This document shows, piece after piece, positions 43,607-51,995 of a stretch of DNA of 64,000 nucleotides. A program made the translations under genes and the position numbers. The notes under the pieces were generated by a model, which saw only the letters and a list, made by a program, of their open reading frames with translations, searched no databases and had not been told where the DNA came from. Numbering within the stretch: position 1 is the first letter of the stretch; each line of letters starts with the position of its first letter. This DNA is from Bog-532 sp963805255. GTDB lineage: Bacteria > Actinomycetota > Actinomycetes > Streptosporangiales > Streptosporangiaceae. The stretch covers positions 65,679 to 129,678 of the forward strand of contig CAWDTK010000010.1 in NCBI GenBank assembly GCA_963805255.1, written 5' to 3'.

Positions 43607-43749
43607 CAGCCCACGGGATCACCGAATTCTTACATCTCAACCGTTATTGCTCTGCACTTCTACAAGATCGCCTGAATAACCCTCAATGCGTGGCGACAAC
43701 AACCTGACCAGCTCTTACCTGGCCCGATTTTGGGGACCTGGCCAGGACC

Positions 43750-46162
43750 CAGATCTCCGGCAAACGCTGTGCGTGGGGAGTTAAAGGCCGGGTTCGGGGT
43801 TGAGCCGGTAGGTGACGGGGCGGGTGTCGCCGGGCATGACGGGTGGTTCGTTGTTGACCTGCTCGATGAGCATCGTCAGGGCGCGGGCGACGCGGGGCGC
43901 GCGGGGCAGGTCGAGCTGGACGGTTATCGCGTCCGGTGTGTAGGTGATGACGCCGGCCAGGCCGCGGATGATGGTCTGGCGGGTGATGGCGCGGTACTCG
44001 TCGTCGTCGCGGAGGTAGGCGTTGAGCTGGTTCGATACCCAGTGCTCGGCATTGTGGGCGAGCAGCCGCAGGACCATCTGCAGGCCGCGGCGGCCCGTGC
44101 GCAGCAGCGCTTTCTTCGCGTCGGGGTCGATGTCGGAGGCGGGCAGCTTGGCGGGGATGTCCTTGCGGGCATCGACGGCGGCGGCCACGGCCTTGCGGGC
44201 GCGGGTGATCTTGGACTGGGCGGCGGGGATGGCCGCGTTCTTGGCAGCGGCGGTCAGCGTGGGGCCGGCGAGCAGCCCGGCTAGGGCGCGCTCGGCGGCG
44301 GCCAGCCTCTTCTCCGCTTCGCGGACCGCGGCGCTGGCTTTCTTGCGGGCCGGGTTATCGATGATCTTGGTGTTGGTCTCGATGCTGGCGATGTAGTCGC
44401 AGATCTTGCCGATCCCGTAGTTCTCGGAGGCGTACTTCAGGAAGTTCTCCTCCCGCCACCGGGATTTCAGCCAGGACAAGATGCCCGCCGGGCACGCCTG
44501 CAAGTCCGAGGTCAGGATCTGCAGCACGACCTGGCCGTGCTCGAACAGGGTGATCTGCCGGGCTTCGCCGTAGTCCTTGATCTGCACTTTCTCATCGGCC
44601 CAGGCGATTTCCCGCTGCCGGCCGGCGACGGTGATGGTGGTGATGACCGGCAGCATCGCCGGGACGGCCAGCGGCGCCCGCCGGTAGGTGACCCAGTGCA
44701 CGTCCTGCTCGCGGCAGTGCCTGAACACCTGGGGATAGGCGCCGCCGCGGTCGAACCCGAGCATGATCTTCGCGCCCGGGCCGGCGGCTTTCTTCAGCTC
44801 GGCCAGGGCCAGCGGCAGCGTGGTGCTCAGCCCGGACGGCTCCCCGGTGACGAAGCACACCGCCCGCCCGTCGTGCGCGGTCACGTGGGTGTCCGCGCGC
44901 CCTCGCTCAGCGCGCCCACGCTTGTTGTTCCAGCCCTTGGCGACCGGCTTGGCGCCCGTATACGGGACGAAGTGGTCATCGACGTAATAGACACCGGACA
45001 GGACCGGGTCCGCGGTGAGCATCGCGGACGCGAACAGCCGCTGCACCGCCACCGGGTCCGCGGCGTCGGCGATCTGCGCCAGCCGGGGCCGCAGCGCCCG
45101 CAGGCCCGGCAAGGTCCCGAGCCCGGCCAGCGGCCCGGCCTCAGCAGCGGTCAGGTGCTTGAACTGCTCGGTGGTCGCCGCGCCCAGCGCGAAGCACATG
45201 CTCACCGCGGCCAGCACCGCCGCGTCTCCCGGCTCCGCCGCCCGCCCGCCGGCCTGGGCCAGCACCGCGCCGGCGCCGGCCCGGGCGAAGAACCCGTGCA
45301 GCAGCATCGCCCCCGCATACCGGGACCGGAACACCCCCTCAGGAACCAGGGGCCACGACGGCAGCCCGCCAGGGCCGCCCGCCCCAGGCTCCCCGGCCCC
45401 CGGTCCTGGCCCTGCCGCAGGCTCAGGCGATGCCGCAGGCTCAGGCGATGCCGCAGGCTCGGGTGATGCCGCAGGCTCAGCTGCGGGCTCTGCCTGAACC
45501 CTGGCCGCCGGCCCGGCATCAGCCTCAGCCTCCGGCTCGGGATCAGCCGCAGGCCCGGTCTCAGCTGGGGTGGCCGGCTTCGGCTCGGTGAACAGGGGTT
45601 CCGCGGGCGCCCAGCCGGGCTCGCCGCCGCCGGCCGCCTGCCCGCGCCGGCCCAGGCGGCGGCTGATCGTGGTGTGCGCCACCCCCAGCTGCCGCCCGAT
45701 CTGCGCGTCGCTGGCGCCCTGCGCCCGCAGCTGGCTGGCCTGCGCCCACTGCGCCGGGCTGACCGTCCCGGGCCGGCCCGGCCGCGGCTGCCCGATCAGC
45801 GCCGCCGACCCTTCCCGCATCGCCGCGTTATGCAGCGTGGAGACGTAGTTCTCCGTCAGCCCCAGCACCGCCGCGACCGTCCGGCCCCTGAACCCCAGCT
45901 GCCGCAGCGTCGCCAGCGCGATGTTCCGCATCGCGGTATCAGCGGCGTCGTACTCGAACAGGACCACCGGCCCGGCCGAGATCACGCACCGGCCCCCCGA
46001 GGTGAGCATCCGAAGGTCCCGTGCCTCTGGCATGCCTTCCAGGATCGCCGCAACCGCTGCTGACATGCCACTATACTACCAAAGCTTTAAGAATTACGCA
46101 CAGATGATCGCGGATAAAACCACACGTCACGGACTACACGTTTCGCCGTTGCCGGAGATCTG
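43750..46162 (-). mobile_element. CAGATCT-ended insertion element, copy 1
   Basis: The 2413-bp element has perfect ends cagatctccggcaa and the complement, and a 5-bp target duplication ggacc (43745-43749, 46163-46167). It encodes one large transposase-like protein and lies in a DUF397 gene. Confidence 0.85.
43781..46066 (-). CDS. Large DDE-type transposase, 761 residues, unassigned family
   Basis: The N-terminal part has two helix-turn-helix regions (TVAAVLGLTENYVSTLHNAA and QIGRQLGVAHTTISRRLGR), then an Ala/Pro/Glu repeat linker (near residues 165-215). The catalytic candidates are Asp in VYYVDDHFVPYTG, Asp in MLGFDRGGAYPQVF and Glu in SRWREENFLKYASENYG. A long helical segment follows (KKASAAVREAEKRLAAAERA). 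The whole protein is paralogous to the one at 49137. Since element ends and target duplication are clear, it is the transposase. I cannot place it in a named IS family. A GTG or ATG at 46066 starts it. Confidence 0.85.
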   Translation of the reverse strand: MSAAVAAILEGMPEARDLRMLTSGGRCVISAGPVVLFEYDAADTAMRNIALATLRQLGFRGRTVAAVLGLTENYVSTLHNAAMREGSAALIGQPRPGRPGTVSPAQWAQASQLRAQGASDAQIGRQLGVAHTTISRRLGRRGQAAGGGEPGWAPAEPLFTEPKPATPAETGPAADPEPEAEADAGPAARVQAEPAAEPAASPEPAASPEPAASPEPAAGPGPGAGEPGAGGPGGLPSWPLVPEGVFRSRYAGAMLLHGFFARAGAGAVLAQAGGRAAEPGDAAVLAAVSMCFALGAATTEQFKHLTAAEAGPLAGLGTLPGLRALRPRLAQIADAADPVAVQRLFASAMLTADPVLSGVYYVDDHFVPYTGAKPVAKGWNNKRGRAERGRADTHVTAHDGRAVCFVTGEPSGLSTTLPLALAELKKAAGPGAKIMLGFDRGGAYPQVFRHCREQDVHWVTYRRAPLAVPAMLPVITTITVAGRQREIAWADEKVQIKDYGEARQITLFEHGQVVLQILTSDLQACPAGILSWLKSRWREENFLKYASENYGIGKICDYIASIETNTKIIDNPARKKASAAVREAEKRLAAAERALAGLLAGPTLTAAAKNAAIPAAQSKITRARKAVAAAVDARKDIPAKLPASDIDPDAKKALLRTGRRGLQMVLRLLAHNAEHWVSNQLNAYLRDDDEYRAITRQTIIRGLAGVITYTPDAITVQLDLPRAPRVARALTMLIEQVNNEPPVMPGDTRPVTYRLNPEPGL

Positions 46163-46253
46163 GGACCAGGACCGACCCGGCGGCCGAAGCGACTTCTACG
46201 CATTCCCCGCCGTTGTCACCTGAGTAGCTGCTCTTTCGCCAGCTGCTTTCCAT
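46134..46253 (-). pseudogene. DUF397 protein cut by insertion
   Basis: ATG 46253 starts ESSWRKSSYSGDNGGECVEV, the hallmark of DUF397 proteins, which pair with XRE-DUF5753 regulators. At GSVLV the frame enters the end of the CAGATCT element and stops after 39 residues. On the far side of that element the old frame continues for a few codons (43744 downward) before meeting the end of the IS5-like element, so two insertions destroyed the C-terminal half. Its start overlaps the end of the regulator gene by 58 bases. Confidence 0.8.
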
Positions 46254-47035
46254 TCCTCGCACATCCGCTCTATCAAGGTCAGGGACTCTGACCCCCGGAA
46301 CGCTTCGCTCCTGAGCGTATCGAAACGAGTGAGCAGCCCAGCAATAATATCGGAGTCCTCGAACACCTGACCGGCTACCGCAGTTTCGACGTACGCGGCG
46401 CGGTCGGCGATCGCGAAACCGCCGAGCAGGTCGGCGTGTTCGATGTTCGGTACTACCTGGATGGTGACATTCGGCAGGCGCGCTGCGGCCGCGAGGTGGG
46501 CTAGCTGGGCGGCCATGATGTTTGGTGAGCCGACGCGGCGGCGTAGCGCGGTTTCGTCCACCAAGAACCATGCAGACGGGGGGTCATCCCGGGTCAGGAG
46601 TGCCTGACGTGCCAGCCGCGCGGCGAGACGCTCGCTCACCTGGTCATCGGTCACGCCCGGGTTGACGGCCAGGATGGCGCGGGCGTACTCCTCGGTTTGG
46701 AGCAATCCCGATAGGACGCATGGCTGCCAGAGGCGCAGGGTTGCGGCGTGCTGCTCGTGCTCGACCCAGCTGCGGAACCACGGCGGGGTGGCGATCCAGG
46801 TACGGGACTCGGCGTAGAACTCGCTGAACCACTCGCCGCGATCGGGGAACGCCCGGTCGCACATCTGGGCGAACAGTTCCGTGGGCGGGCGCTTGCCGTT
46901 CTCGATACGGGATATCTGCCCGGGGTCGTAACCGATCCGCTGCCCGAACTCCGCGAGCGTCCACCCAGCCGCGAGCCGTGCCCTGCGGACGTGCTGCCCG
47001 AAGTATCGGATGGGGTTGCTTGTGCCATCGCTCAT
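46196..47035 (-). CDS. XRE-family regulator with DUF5753 (Scr1 type)
   Basis: The 279-residue protein has an N-terminal helix-turn-helix (RRARLAAGWTLAEFGQRIGY, then DPGQISRIENGKR) and the DUF5753 domain (PWFRSWVEHEQHAATLRLWQ, then PCVLSGLLQTEEYARAIL through LPNVTIQVVP). It pairs with the DUF397 gene just downstream, the usual toxin-antitoxin-like or developmental regulator pair of actinomycetes. ATG 47035 is fixed by AGGAG seven bases upstream; the frame extends further but without conserved sequence. Divergent from the GntR gene, with an operator-like repeat cluster between them. Confidence 0.9.
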   Translation of the reverse strand: MSDGTSNPIRYFGQHVRRARLAAGWTLAEFGQRIGYDPGQISRIENGKRPPTELFAQMCDRAFPDRGEWFSEFYAESRTWIATPPWFRSWVEHEQHAATLRLWQPCVLSGLLQTEEYARAILAVNPGVTDDQVSERLAARLARQALLTRDDPPSAWFLVDETALRRRVGSPNIMAAQLAHLAAAARLPNVTIQVVPNIEHADLLGGFAIADRAAYVETAVAGQVFEDSDIIAGLLTRFDTLRSEAFRGSESLTLIERMCEEWKAAGERAATQVTTAGNA

Positions 47036-47120
47036 CGGCGGACTCCTGGGCCAGGGCGCCCGGCAGGGCCGCGGGAAACGGGCGTCTTGGCGACCGAACG
47101 ACCCTGCCGGACAGTTTCCA

Positions 47121-47165
47121 CGATAGCAGAGCATCGATAGCTCTCATAGCTCACAGAGCTAGCCA
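47121..47165. promoter_or_regulatory. Repeat cluster between divergent regulators
   Basis: ATAGC units recur at 47123, 47137 and 47146, with GAGCTAGC after them, in direct and partly inverted order within 45 bases between the XRE-DUF5753 and GntR genes. Likely a binding region for one of the two. Confidence 0.45.
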
Positions 47166-47203
47166 GTCTTCTTGTAGCTCAGCGAGCACCCTATGTTGAT
47201 CTT

Positions 47204-47461
47204 GTGGCCGCGCGTCCTATTGATCCCTTTGGGGCTGAATATTCCTATGTCCAGGTAGCGGAGGACGTCGAGCGGCGGATCACCGAGGGCGAGATCACGC
47301 GGAAACTCCCCAGCGAGCGGAGCTTCGCCGAAGAATACGGAGTCGCGTACACCACCGTGCGGCACGCAATGGCGCTGCTGCGCGAGCGCGGAATCATCGT
47401 CACCGTCCACGGCCGGGGAACCTTCGTGACACCGCGCGAACCAGGAAGTGCGCAACCCTGA
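47204..47461 (+). CDS. GntR-family regulator, DNA-binding domain only (KorSA-like)
   Basis: The 85-residue protein is a winged helix-turn-helix: SYVQVAEDVERRITEGEI, KLPSERSFAEEYGVAYTTV, RHAMALLRERGIIVTVHGRG followed by TFVTPRE. No effector domain follows. Short GntR regulators of this kind (KorSA) control AICE transfer genes. The GTG at 47204 has no ribosome binding site but a TATGTT box six bases before it, with TTCTTG 17 bases further upstream, which fits a leaderless transcript. Confidence 0.85.
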   Translation: MAARPIDPFGAEYSYVQVAEDVERRITEGEITRKLPSERSFAEEYGVAYTTVRHAMALLRERGIIVTVHGRGTFVTPREPGSAQP

Positions 47462-47801
47462 GGCAGGCCCAGCCGTGGGCACTCCGTGGCCCGGCCAGAC
47501 TTCCCCGTTTCCTGACGAACTAATGACGTTTTCGGCACGTTCCACTTCGTAGTGTGATGAAAGGGCACACTGTGAAGGGCCGGGCGAGCGACCAAAGGGA
47601 AACGGGCAGCACGCCGATGACAGTGACCACCGCAGGCATGCGGGCGACCGGCGACCGCGTACACGCGCACTCGGACGGACCTGGGCGTCTGCTCCAGGCG
47701 CACCCCGAGCGCGATGGCTTCCGCCCTGGGTCCATCAGGGCTGAGCCGAGTTCCCGCGCTGCTCCCATGATTGCCACGGGCTGCTCGAAGGGCATCGGCT
47801 C
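47462..47801. other. Intergenic stretch before the XRE-TPR gene
   Basis: A frame of 85 codons from 47554 runs 10 bases into the next gene but shows little codon bias and no ribosome binding site; I do not call it. The stretch should hold the promoter of the XRE-TPR gene. Confidence 0.4.
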
Positions 47802-49101
47802 ATGCAGGTGATCGCATCGTGGACGGGCGCGCAAGCGGACGCCCTGCGGCAGGCGTTGCGCATGACCAACGAATCGTTCGCCGATCATCTGGGCATCGCG
47901 GTCCGCACTGTCGCGTACTGGCGGAACCGTCCCGGCATGATCCCGAAGTCGCAAAACCAGGAAGTGCTTGACGCCGCGCTGGAGATGGCCCCTGACCGCG
48001 TTAAAGCCCAGTTCTCCCTGCTGGTAAGCGAAACAATCGATGGTCCCGGCGATCAGCCGTATACCGGAAGCCCGTTTTCGGTTTCACTGGAAGACATGAC
48101 GAGCCCGGAGTGGACCGGCGACGACGCGCGTCGGCTGTCGCTGAGCTTCGACTCCGCGCTTGAGCGGTCGGCGGTCGAGGACATCGAGCGGCTCGCGCAT
48201 ATGTGGCTTATCTGCGACCCTCCGCAGGTAATCGAGCTGAATGCCGGGCGGCGGATCCGCGAGGCTCTGGTGAGCGCGGTCGAGCACCGGGTTATCCAGT
48301 TGCGGCGGGCCGACGATTTCATCACCGGTACCGCCAGCCGGGACCTCATGCAGACCGAACTGTCCGCAACGGTCCGTCTGCTGTCCGAGGGCACGCTCAC
48401 CGAGGACCAGGCACGCCGCGTTCTCACGGCCATCGGTGAACTGGCCCAGCTCGGCGCATGGGTAGCCGGTGACGGCGGCCTGCTCGATGAGGCCGCACGG
48501 TACGTCAGGGGCGGAGTCCTGGCCGCTCGTGCAGCGGATAATGCGCCCCTCGCTGCCAACATCATCTCCACGTTCAGCTATCAGCTCGCCAATACCGGGA
48601 ATCCGAACGAGGCCCTGGTCGTTGCCCGCACGGCGTATCAGGGCGCCCGGCCTGACGCAACGCCCGTGACACGGGCGCTGCTGCTCGAACGGGTCGCCTG
48701 GGCGGCCGCGCGATCTGGTGACCTGCGCGACTGCGAGCGGACGCTCGGAATGGTCGAGGAAAGCTTTTCCGCCGGGCCGAGCGATCACGACCCGGACTGG
48801 CTCTACTGGCTTAACCGGGAAGAAATCGACATCATGGCCGGCCGCTGCTATACGGAACTAAAGAAACCGGCCCGCGCTGAGTCGCTGCTGACAAGTGCCA
48901 TGGCGCGATACGGCCAAGAATCTGTCCGGGAGAACTCACTGTATCTGAGCTGGCTCGCAGAGGACTATGTCCAGCTCGGCGAGATCGAGCACGCGGCAAG
49001 TATCGCCACCCAGATGGCAGCACTGGCCGCGCATACCAAATCCGCCCGGACCGACGCCCGCCTGCGCTACATCGCCGACCAGCTTGCGCCATACCGGGGT
49101 A

Positions 49102-51609
49102 CAGATCTCCGGCAGTCGGTGATCGTGAAAGCGCAATTACTGTGGCTGCCGGAGGGTGTAGGTGATGGGCCGGCCGTCGCCCGGTAGCTTCGGCGGGCGG
49201 GTGTTGATCTCGGCGAGGAGCAGGGTGAGGGCGCGGGCGACGCGACCCTGGCCAGGCCGGTCGAGCGTGACGGTGATGCTCTTGGGCGTGTAGGTGATGG
49301 TGCCGGCAAGCCCGCGGATGATCGTTTCCCGGGTGATGGCCCGGTACTCGTCTTCGTCGTCCAGGTAGGCGTTGAGGTGGCGGGCGAGGTAGTGCTCGGC
49401 GTTGGCGGCCAGCAGGCGCAGGACCAGTTGCAGGCAGCGCCTTCTGATGTGCAGGATCGCCCGGGTCGCGGCCGGGTCGATCTCGCTGGCCGGTAGTTTC
49501 GCGGGGTGCTTCTTGCGCTCGGTGTCGGCTTCCTGCAGCGCCTGCTGGCATGCTTCGATCTTCTGCTGGGCACGGGGGATCAGCTCGCCGTTCTTGGCCG
49601 TGGCCGGGATGGCGGGGTCGGCCAGCAGTTTCGCCAGCGCGACCTCGGCCTTGGCCAGCGCGGTGTTCGCTGCGGCTTCGGCCTTCTTGGCGGTGGTGCA
49701 GGCCGGGTTGGCTTTCAGCTTGGTGTTGGTCACCTCGTCGGCGAGGTAGCCGGCGAGCATGTCGAGACCGTAATTGGCCATGTCGTACTTGAACATGTTC
49801 TCCTCGGCCCACCGGCCGCGCAGCCACCCGGCCAGCTCGGCGGGGCACGCGCCGGGCCGGCCGCTGATCGCCTGGGCGGCCATCTTCCCGTGCTCGAACA
49901 GGGTCAGCTGCCGGACCGGCTTGCCGTAGTCCTTCAGGGTGACCTGCTCGTCGGTCCAGGCCACCTGCCGCACGCGGCCGCCGCGCAGGGTGATCGTCTG
50001 CGCGATGGGGAGCAGCGTGGTGGCCGCCAGGGGGGCGCGCCGCCAGGTCAGCCAGTCATACCCGGCCGCGTCCACCGCGGTGAAAGTGGAGGGGAACGCG
50101 GCCCCCCGGCCGGACACGATCAGCGGCCTGGTGTCCGGGCCGGGCTGGTCGCGCCCGGGCAGGGCGCCGGTCAGCGCCGCGAGCGCGCCGGGCAGGGTGG
50201 TGCACAGCGCGGAGGGTTCCCCGGTGGTGAACGCGATCGCCCGCCCGGCCAGGTCGCAGATGTAGGTGTCGTCGTGTCCCTTCGTGGGCTTGCCGCGGCG
50301 CGGGTTGCGGCCGGGCGCGACCGCCTGGTGACCGGTGTACTCGGCCAGGTGGTCATCGGCCAGGTAGACCTGCGACTCGGCGGGCTCGATCGCGAGCATC
50401 TGGCTGGCCAGCCGGCGCTGCAGCGCCAGCGGGTCGCACCCGTCAGCGAGCTCGCCCAGGCGCTGCCGCCAGGTCCGCAGCGACGGCAGGGACGTCAGCC
50501 CGGCCAGTGCCCCGGCGTCGGCGCCGGCCAGGTGCTTGGTCTGCTCGATCGTCAGCGCACCGAGGGTAAACGACATCTGGGTGCACACCAGGATGCCCAG
50601 GTCATCCGCCGGCGCGCCGGCGCCCGCAGCTGAGGTGCCGGTCCCGGCGCTCAGCAGGTCCCGCGCGCCGATCCGGTCGGTGAAGGCGTGCACCAGCATC
50701 GCGCCCGCATACCGGCAGGCAACGGTCCCGGTCTCGATCCTCCTCGCCACCCGCCAGGTCGCGTCATCCCCTTCGGTGTCGCCCTCAGCGCCGGCGGTCC
50801 GGCCATCGCGGCTTGCGCGTGTTTCCTGCCCGGTCCCGGCATCCCCGCAGGTCCGCTGGCCGGCGGTCCCGCCGGCGGCATCGGTGTCACCGGTGTCACC
50901 GGCGTCCTCGAACAGGGGGCCGGGGGCGGGCAGCGTGCCGTGCTGCTTGATCAGCTCGGTGATGCGGGACCGGGACACGCCCAGCCTGCGGCCGATCTCG
51001 GCGTGGGTGAGGCCCTGCCCGGCCCAGGTACGGGCCCGCCGCAGCCGGGCGGGGCTGAGGATCGGGGGGCGGCCCATCTGGTGGACCAGTCCCCTGGCGC
51101 CGTGCTGCCGGTAGCGGGAGCGGATCCGCGACACCTGGGAGGGCTGCAGGCCGAACGCGGCGGCGACGGTCTTGCCCTGGAAGCGGCTGCCCTCGGTCAG
51201 TGAGCAGATGGCCAGGTCCCGCATCTCCAGGTCGCCGGCGCTGAAGGCGGTCAGCAGCATCGGGCCGGCGTGCACCGCGACGACGCGGCCGTCCCCGGCG
51301 CGGGTGACCCGCAGCGGCCAGGGATTCGGCATGCCAGGGAGCTGCGGGGCGTCCATGCGCGCCAGCCAACCCTTCGAAGATCACGATAAGCTTACTTCCC
51401 GACCTCATTGTGGTGACAGTATTCCCAGCTCACAGTGTATTTGCGAACGGCCGCGCCGACTGTCTGCAAGCCGTTCCGGCACCGGCGAGCCGGCCCAGGC
51501 GGGATACCGATTGCGCGCGTGCTGGATTGCCGAGATCTCGACATCGACCGCGTGGCGGCGAACCCGCAGGTCAGGCACAGGATCTAAATCAACGACTGCT
51601 GGAGATCTG
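49102..51609 (-). mobile_element. CAGATCT-ended insertion element, copy 2
   Basis: The 2508-bp element has ends cagatctccggcagtcg and the complement of cagatctccagcagtcg, and a 5-bp target duplication gggta (49097-49101, 51610-51614). Same family as 43750-46162 but diverged. Confidence 0.87.
49137..51356 (-). CDS. Large transposase paralog, 739 residues, one catalytic Asp replaced
   Basis: Colinear with the transposase at 43781: two helix-turn-helix regions (TVAAAFGLQPSQVSRIRSRY, EIGRRLGVSRSRITELIKQ), first Asp pair in QVYLADDHLAEYTG, Glu in GRWAEENMFKYDMANYG and the helical tail. Where the paralog has GFDRGGAYP this one has VSGRGAAFP, so the presumed second catalytic Asp is Gly (GGC, one transition from GAC). 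The frame is otherwise intact. It may be inactive, or another Asp may serve. Confidence 0.82.
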   Translation of the reverse strand: MDAPQLPGMPNPWPLRVTRAGDGRVVAVHAGPMLLTAFSAGDLEMRDLAICSLTEGSRFQGKTVAAAFGLQPSQVSRIRSRYRQHGARGLVHQMGRPPILSPARLRRARTWAGQGLTHAEIGRRLGVSRSRITELIKQHGTLPAPGPLFEDAGDTGDTDAAGGTAGQRTCGDAGTGQETRASRDGRTAGAEGDTEGDDATWRVARRIETGTVACRYAGAMLVHAFTDRIGARDLLSAGTGTSAAGAGAPADDLGILVCTQMSFTLGALTIEQTKHLAGADAGALAGLTSLPSLRTWRQRLGELADGCDPLALQRRLASQMLAIEPAESQVYLADDHLAEYTGHQAVAPGRNPRRGKPTKGHDDTYICDLAGRAIAFTTGEPSALCTTLPGALAALTGALPGRDQPGPDTRPLIVSGRGAAFPSTFTAVDAAGYDWLTWRRAPLAATTLLPIAQTITLRGGRVRQVAWTDEQVTLKDYGKPVRQLTLFEHGKMAAQAISGRPGACPAELAGWLRGRWAEENMFKYDMANYGLDMLAGYLADEVTNTKLKANPACTTAKKAEAAANTALAKAEVALAKLLADPAIPATAKNGELIPRAQQKIEACQQALQEADTERKKHPAKLPASEIDPAATRAILHIRRRCLQLVLRLLAANAEHYLARHLNAYLDDEDEYRAITRETIIRGLAGTITYTPKSITVTLDRPGQGRVARALTLLLAEINTRPPKLPGDGRPITYTLRQPQ

Positions 51610-51813
51610 GGGTACCGCCAGCGTCGCCGACTTCTTCGACGCCTACCAGTCGGCAGCCGCGCCCGAGATTCCCGCGCCACGACCAGGCGACTGACCCGCG
51701 AACCTAGGAGCGCTCGGCACTCCCCGCAGATGCCCGGACCCGCATCGACCCCAGTGAGCTATACCGGATAAAAGCCGGGCTGGCGGCGCTCCCGCATGCC
51801 CTTATCCGGCGTC

Positions 51814-51850
51814 TTGCACTGTGGTTGCACTGACTTGCATTGAGCTTGCA
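51814..51850 (+). repeat. TTGCA iteron array
   Basis: TTGCA occurs at 51814, 51825, 51835 and 51846, spaced 11, 10 and 11 bases, so on one face of the helix; looser TTGCG and TGCAT copies follow up to 51925. It lies 146 bases before the first gene of the small AICE operon. Confidence 0.7.
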
Positions 51851-51995
51851 CCGACGAAATTGGCTTGCGTCAAGAGTGCATCACCTATTCCTGACTTGCG
51901 TTGCGGCTGCATTACCAATGCATGGGAAACCGGACCGATTACCGGTGGAATCGAGGCATGGAAAGTAGTCCACAGCTCCGAGGGAGTGATGCCCG

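Larger units (their letters stand above)
40902..43633 (+). mobile_element. IS66-type transposon carrying a DruA/DUF4338 gene
   Basis: The 2732-bp element has inverted ends of about 27 bases with few mismatches (gtaagtattcggtgatt at 40902; complement gtaagaattcggtgatc ending at 43633). It encodes an IS66 transposase and, overlapping it by four bases, a DUF4338 protein. The tnpA and tnpB genes usual for IS66 are absent. Confidence 0.85.
40399..43682 (+). pseudogene. IS5-like DDE transposase, interrupted and internally deleted
   Basis: Codons from ATG 40399 give a helix-turn-helix (RNRVQAEIAESFGVSQPTVS) and the first Asp (MQYIIDGTLLPCW) followed by YSGKRKTTGMNIQVACN, as in DDE_Tnp_4 transposases. 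The frame ends at the IS66 boundary (40902). The C terminus VIALHFYKIA and its TGA reappear at 43653-43682. The intervening part (second Asp and Glu) is missing, and no target duplication flanks the inner element, so a deletion accompanied or followed the insertion. Confidence 0.7.
40269..43685 (+). mobile_element. IS5-like (ISL2-type) element disrupted by an IS66-type transposon
   Basis: Ends tgagggttattc (40269-40280) and gaataaccctca (43674-43685) are inverted repeats. Inside, the transposase start and its last codons are present, but the middle has been replaced by the IS66-type transposon. Confidence 0.7.
47802..51694 (+). pseudogene. XRE regulator with TPR-like domain, interrupted by an insertion element
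   Basis: ATG 47802 starts a helix-turn-helix (LRQALRMTNESFADHLGIAV, RTVAYWRNRP) followed by about 350 residues of helical repeats (for example AARYVRGGVLAARAADNAPL, ANIISTFSYQLANTGNPNEA), as in actinomycete XRE-TPR regulators. The second CAGATCT element enters after ADQLAPYRGT. Removing it and one gggta copy gives LAPYRGTASVADFFDAYQSA and a natural stop at 51694, so the gene was intact before. As it stands the product has a foreign 27-residue tail and may retain its DNA-binding part. Confidence 0.85.

Noticed and set aside
51814..51925. A CRISPR array
   Set aside because: The repeat unit is only 5-8 bases with 10-11-base period and no spacers; no cas genes. No CRISPR array was seen anywhere in the window.
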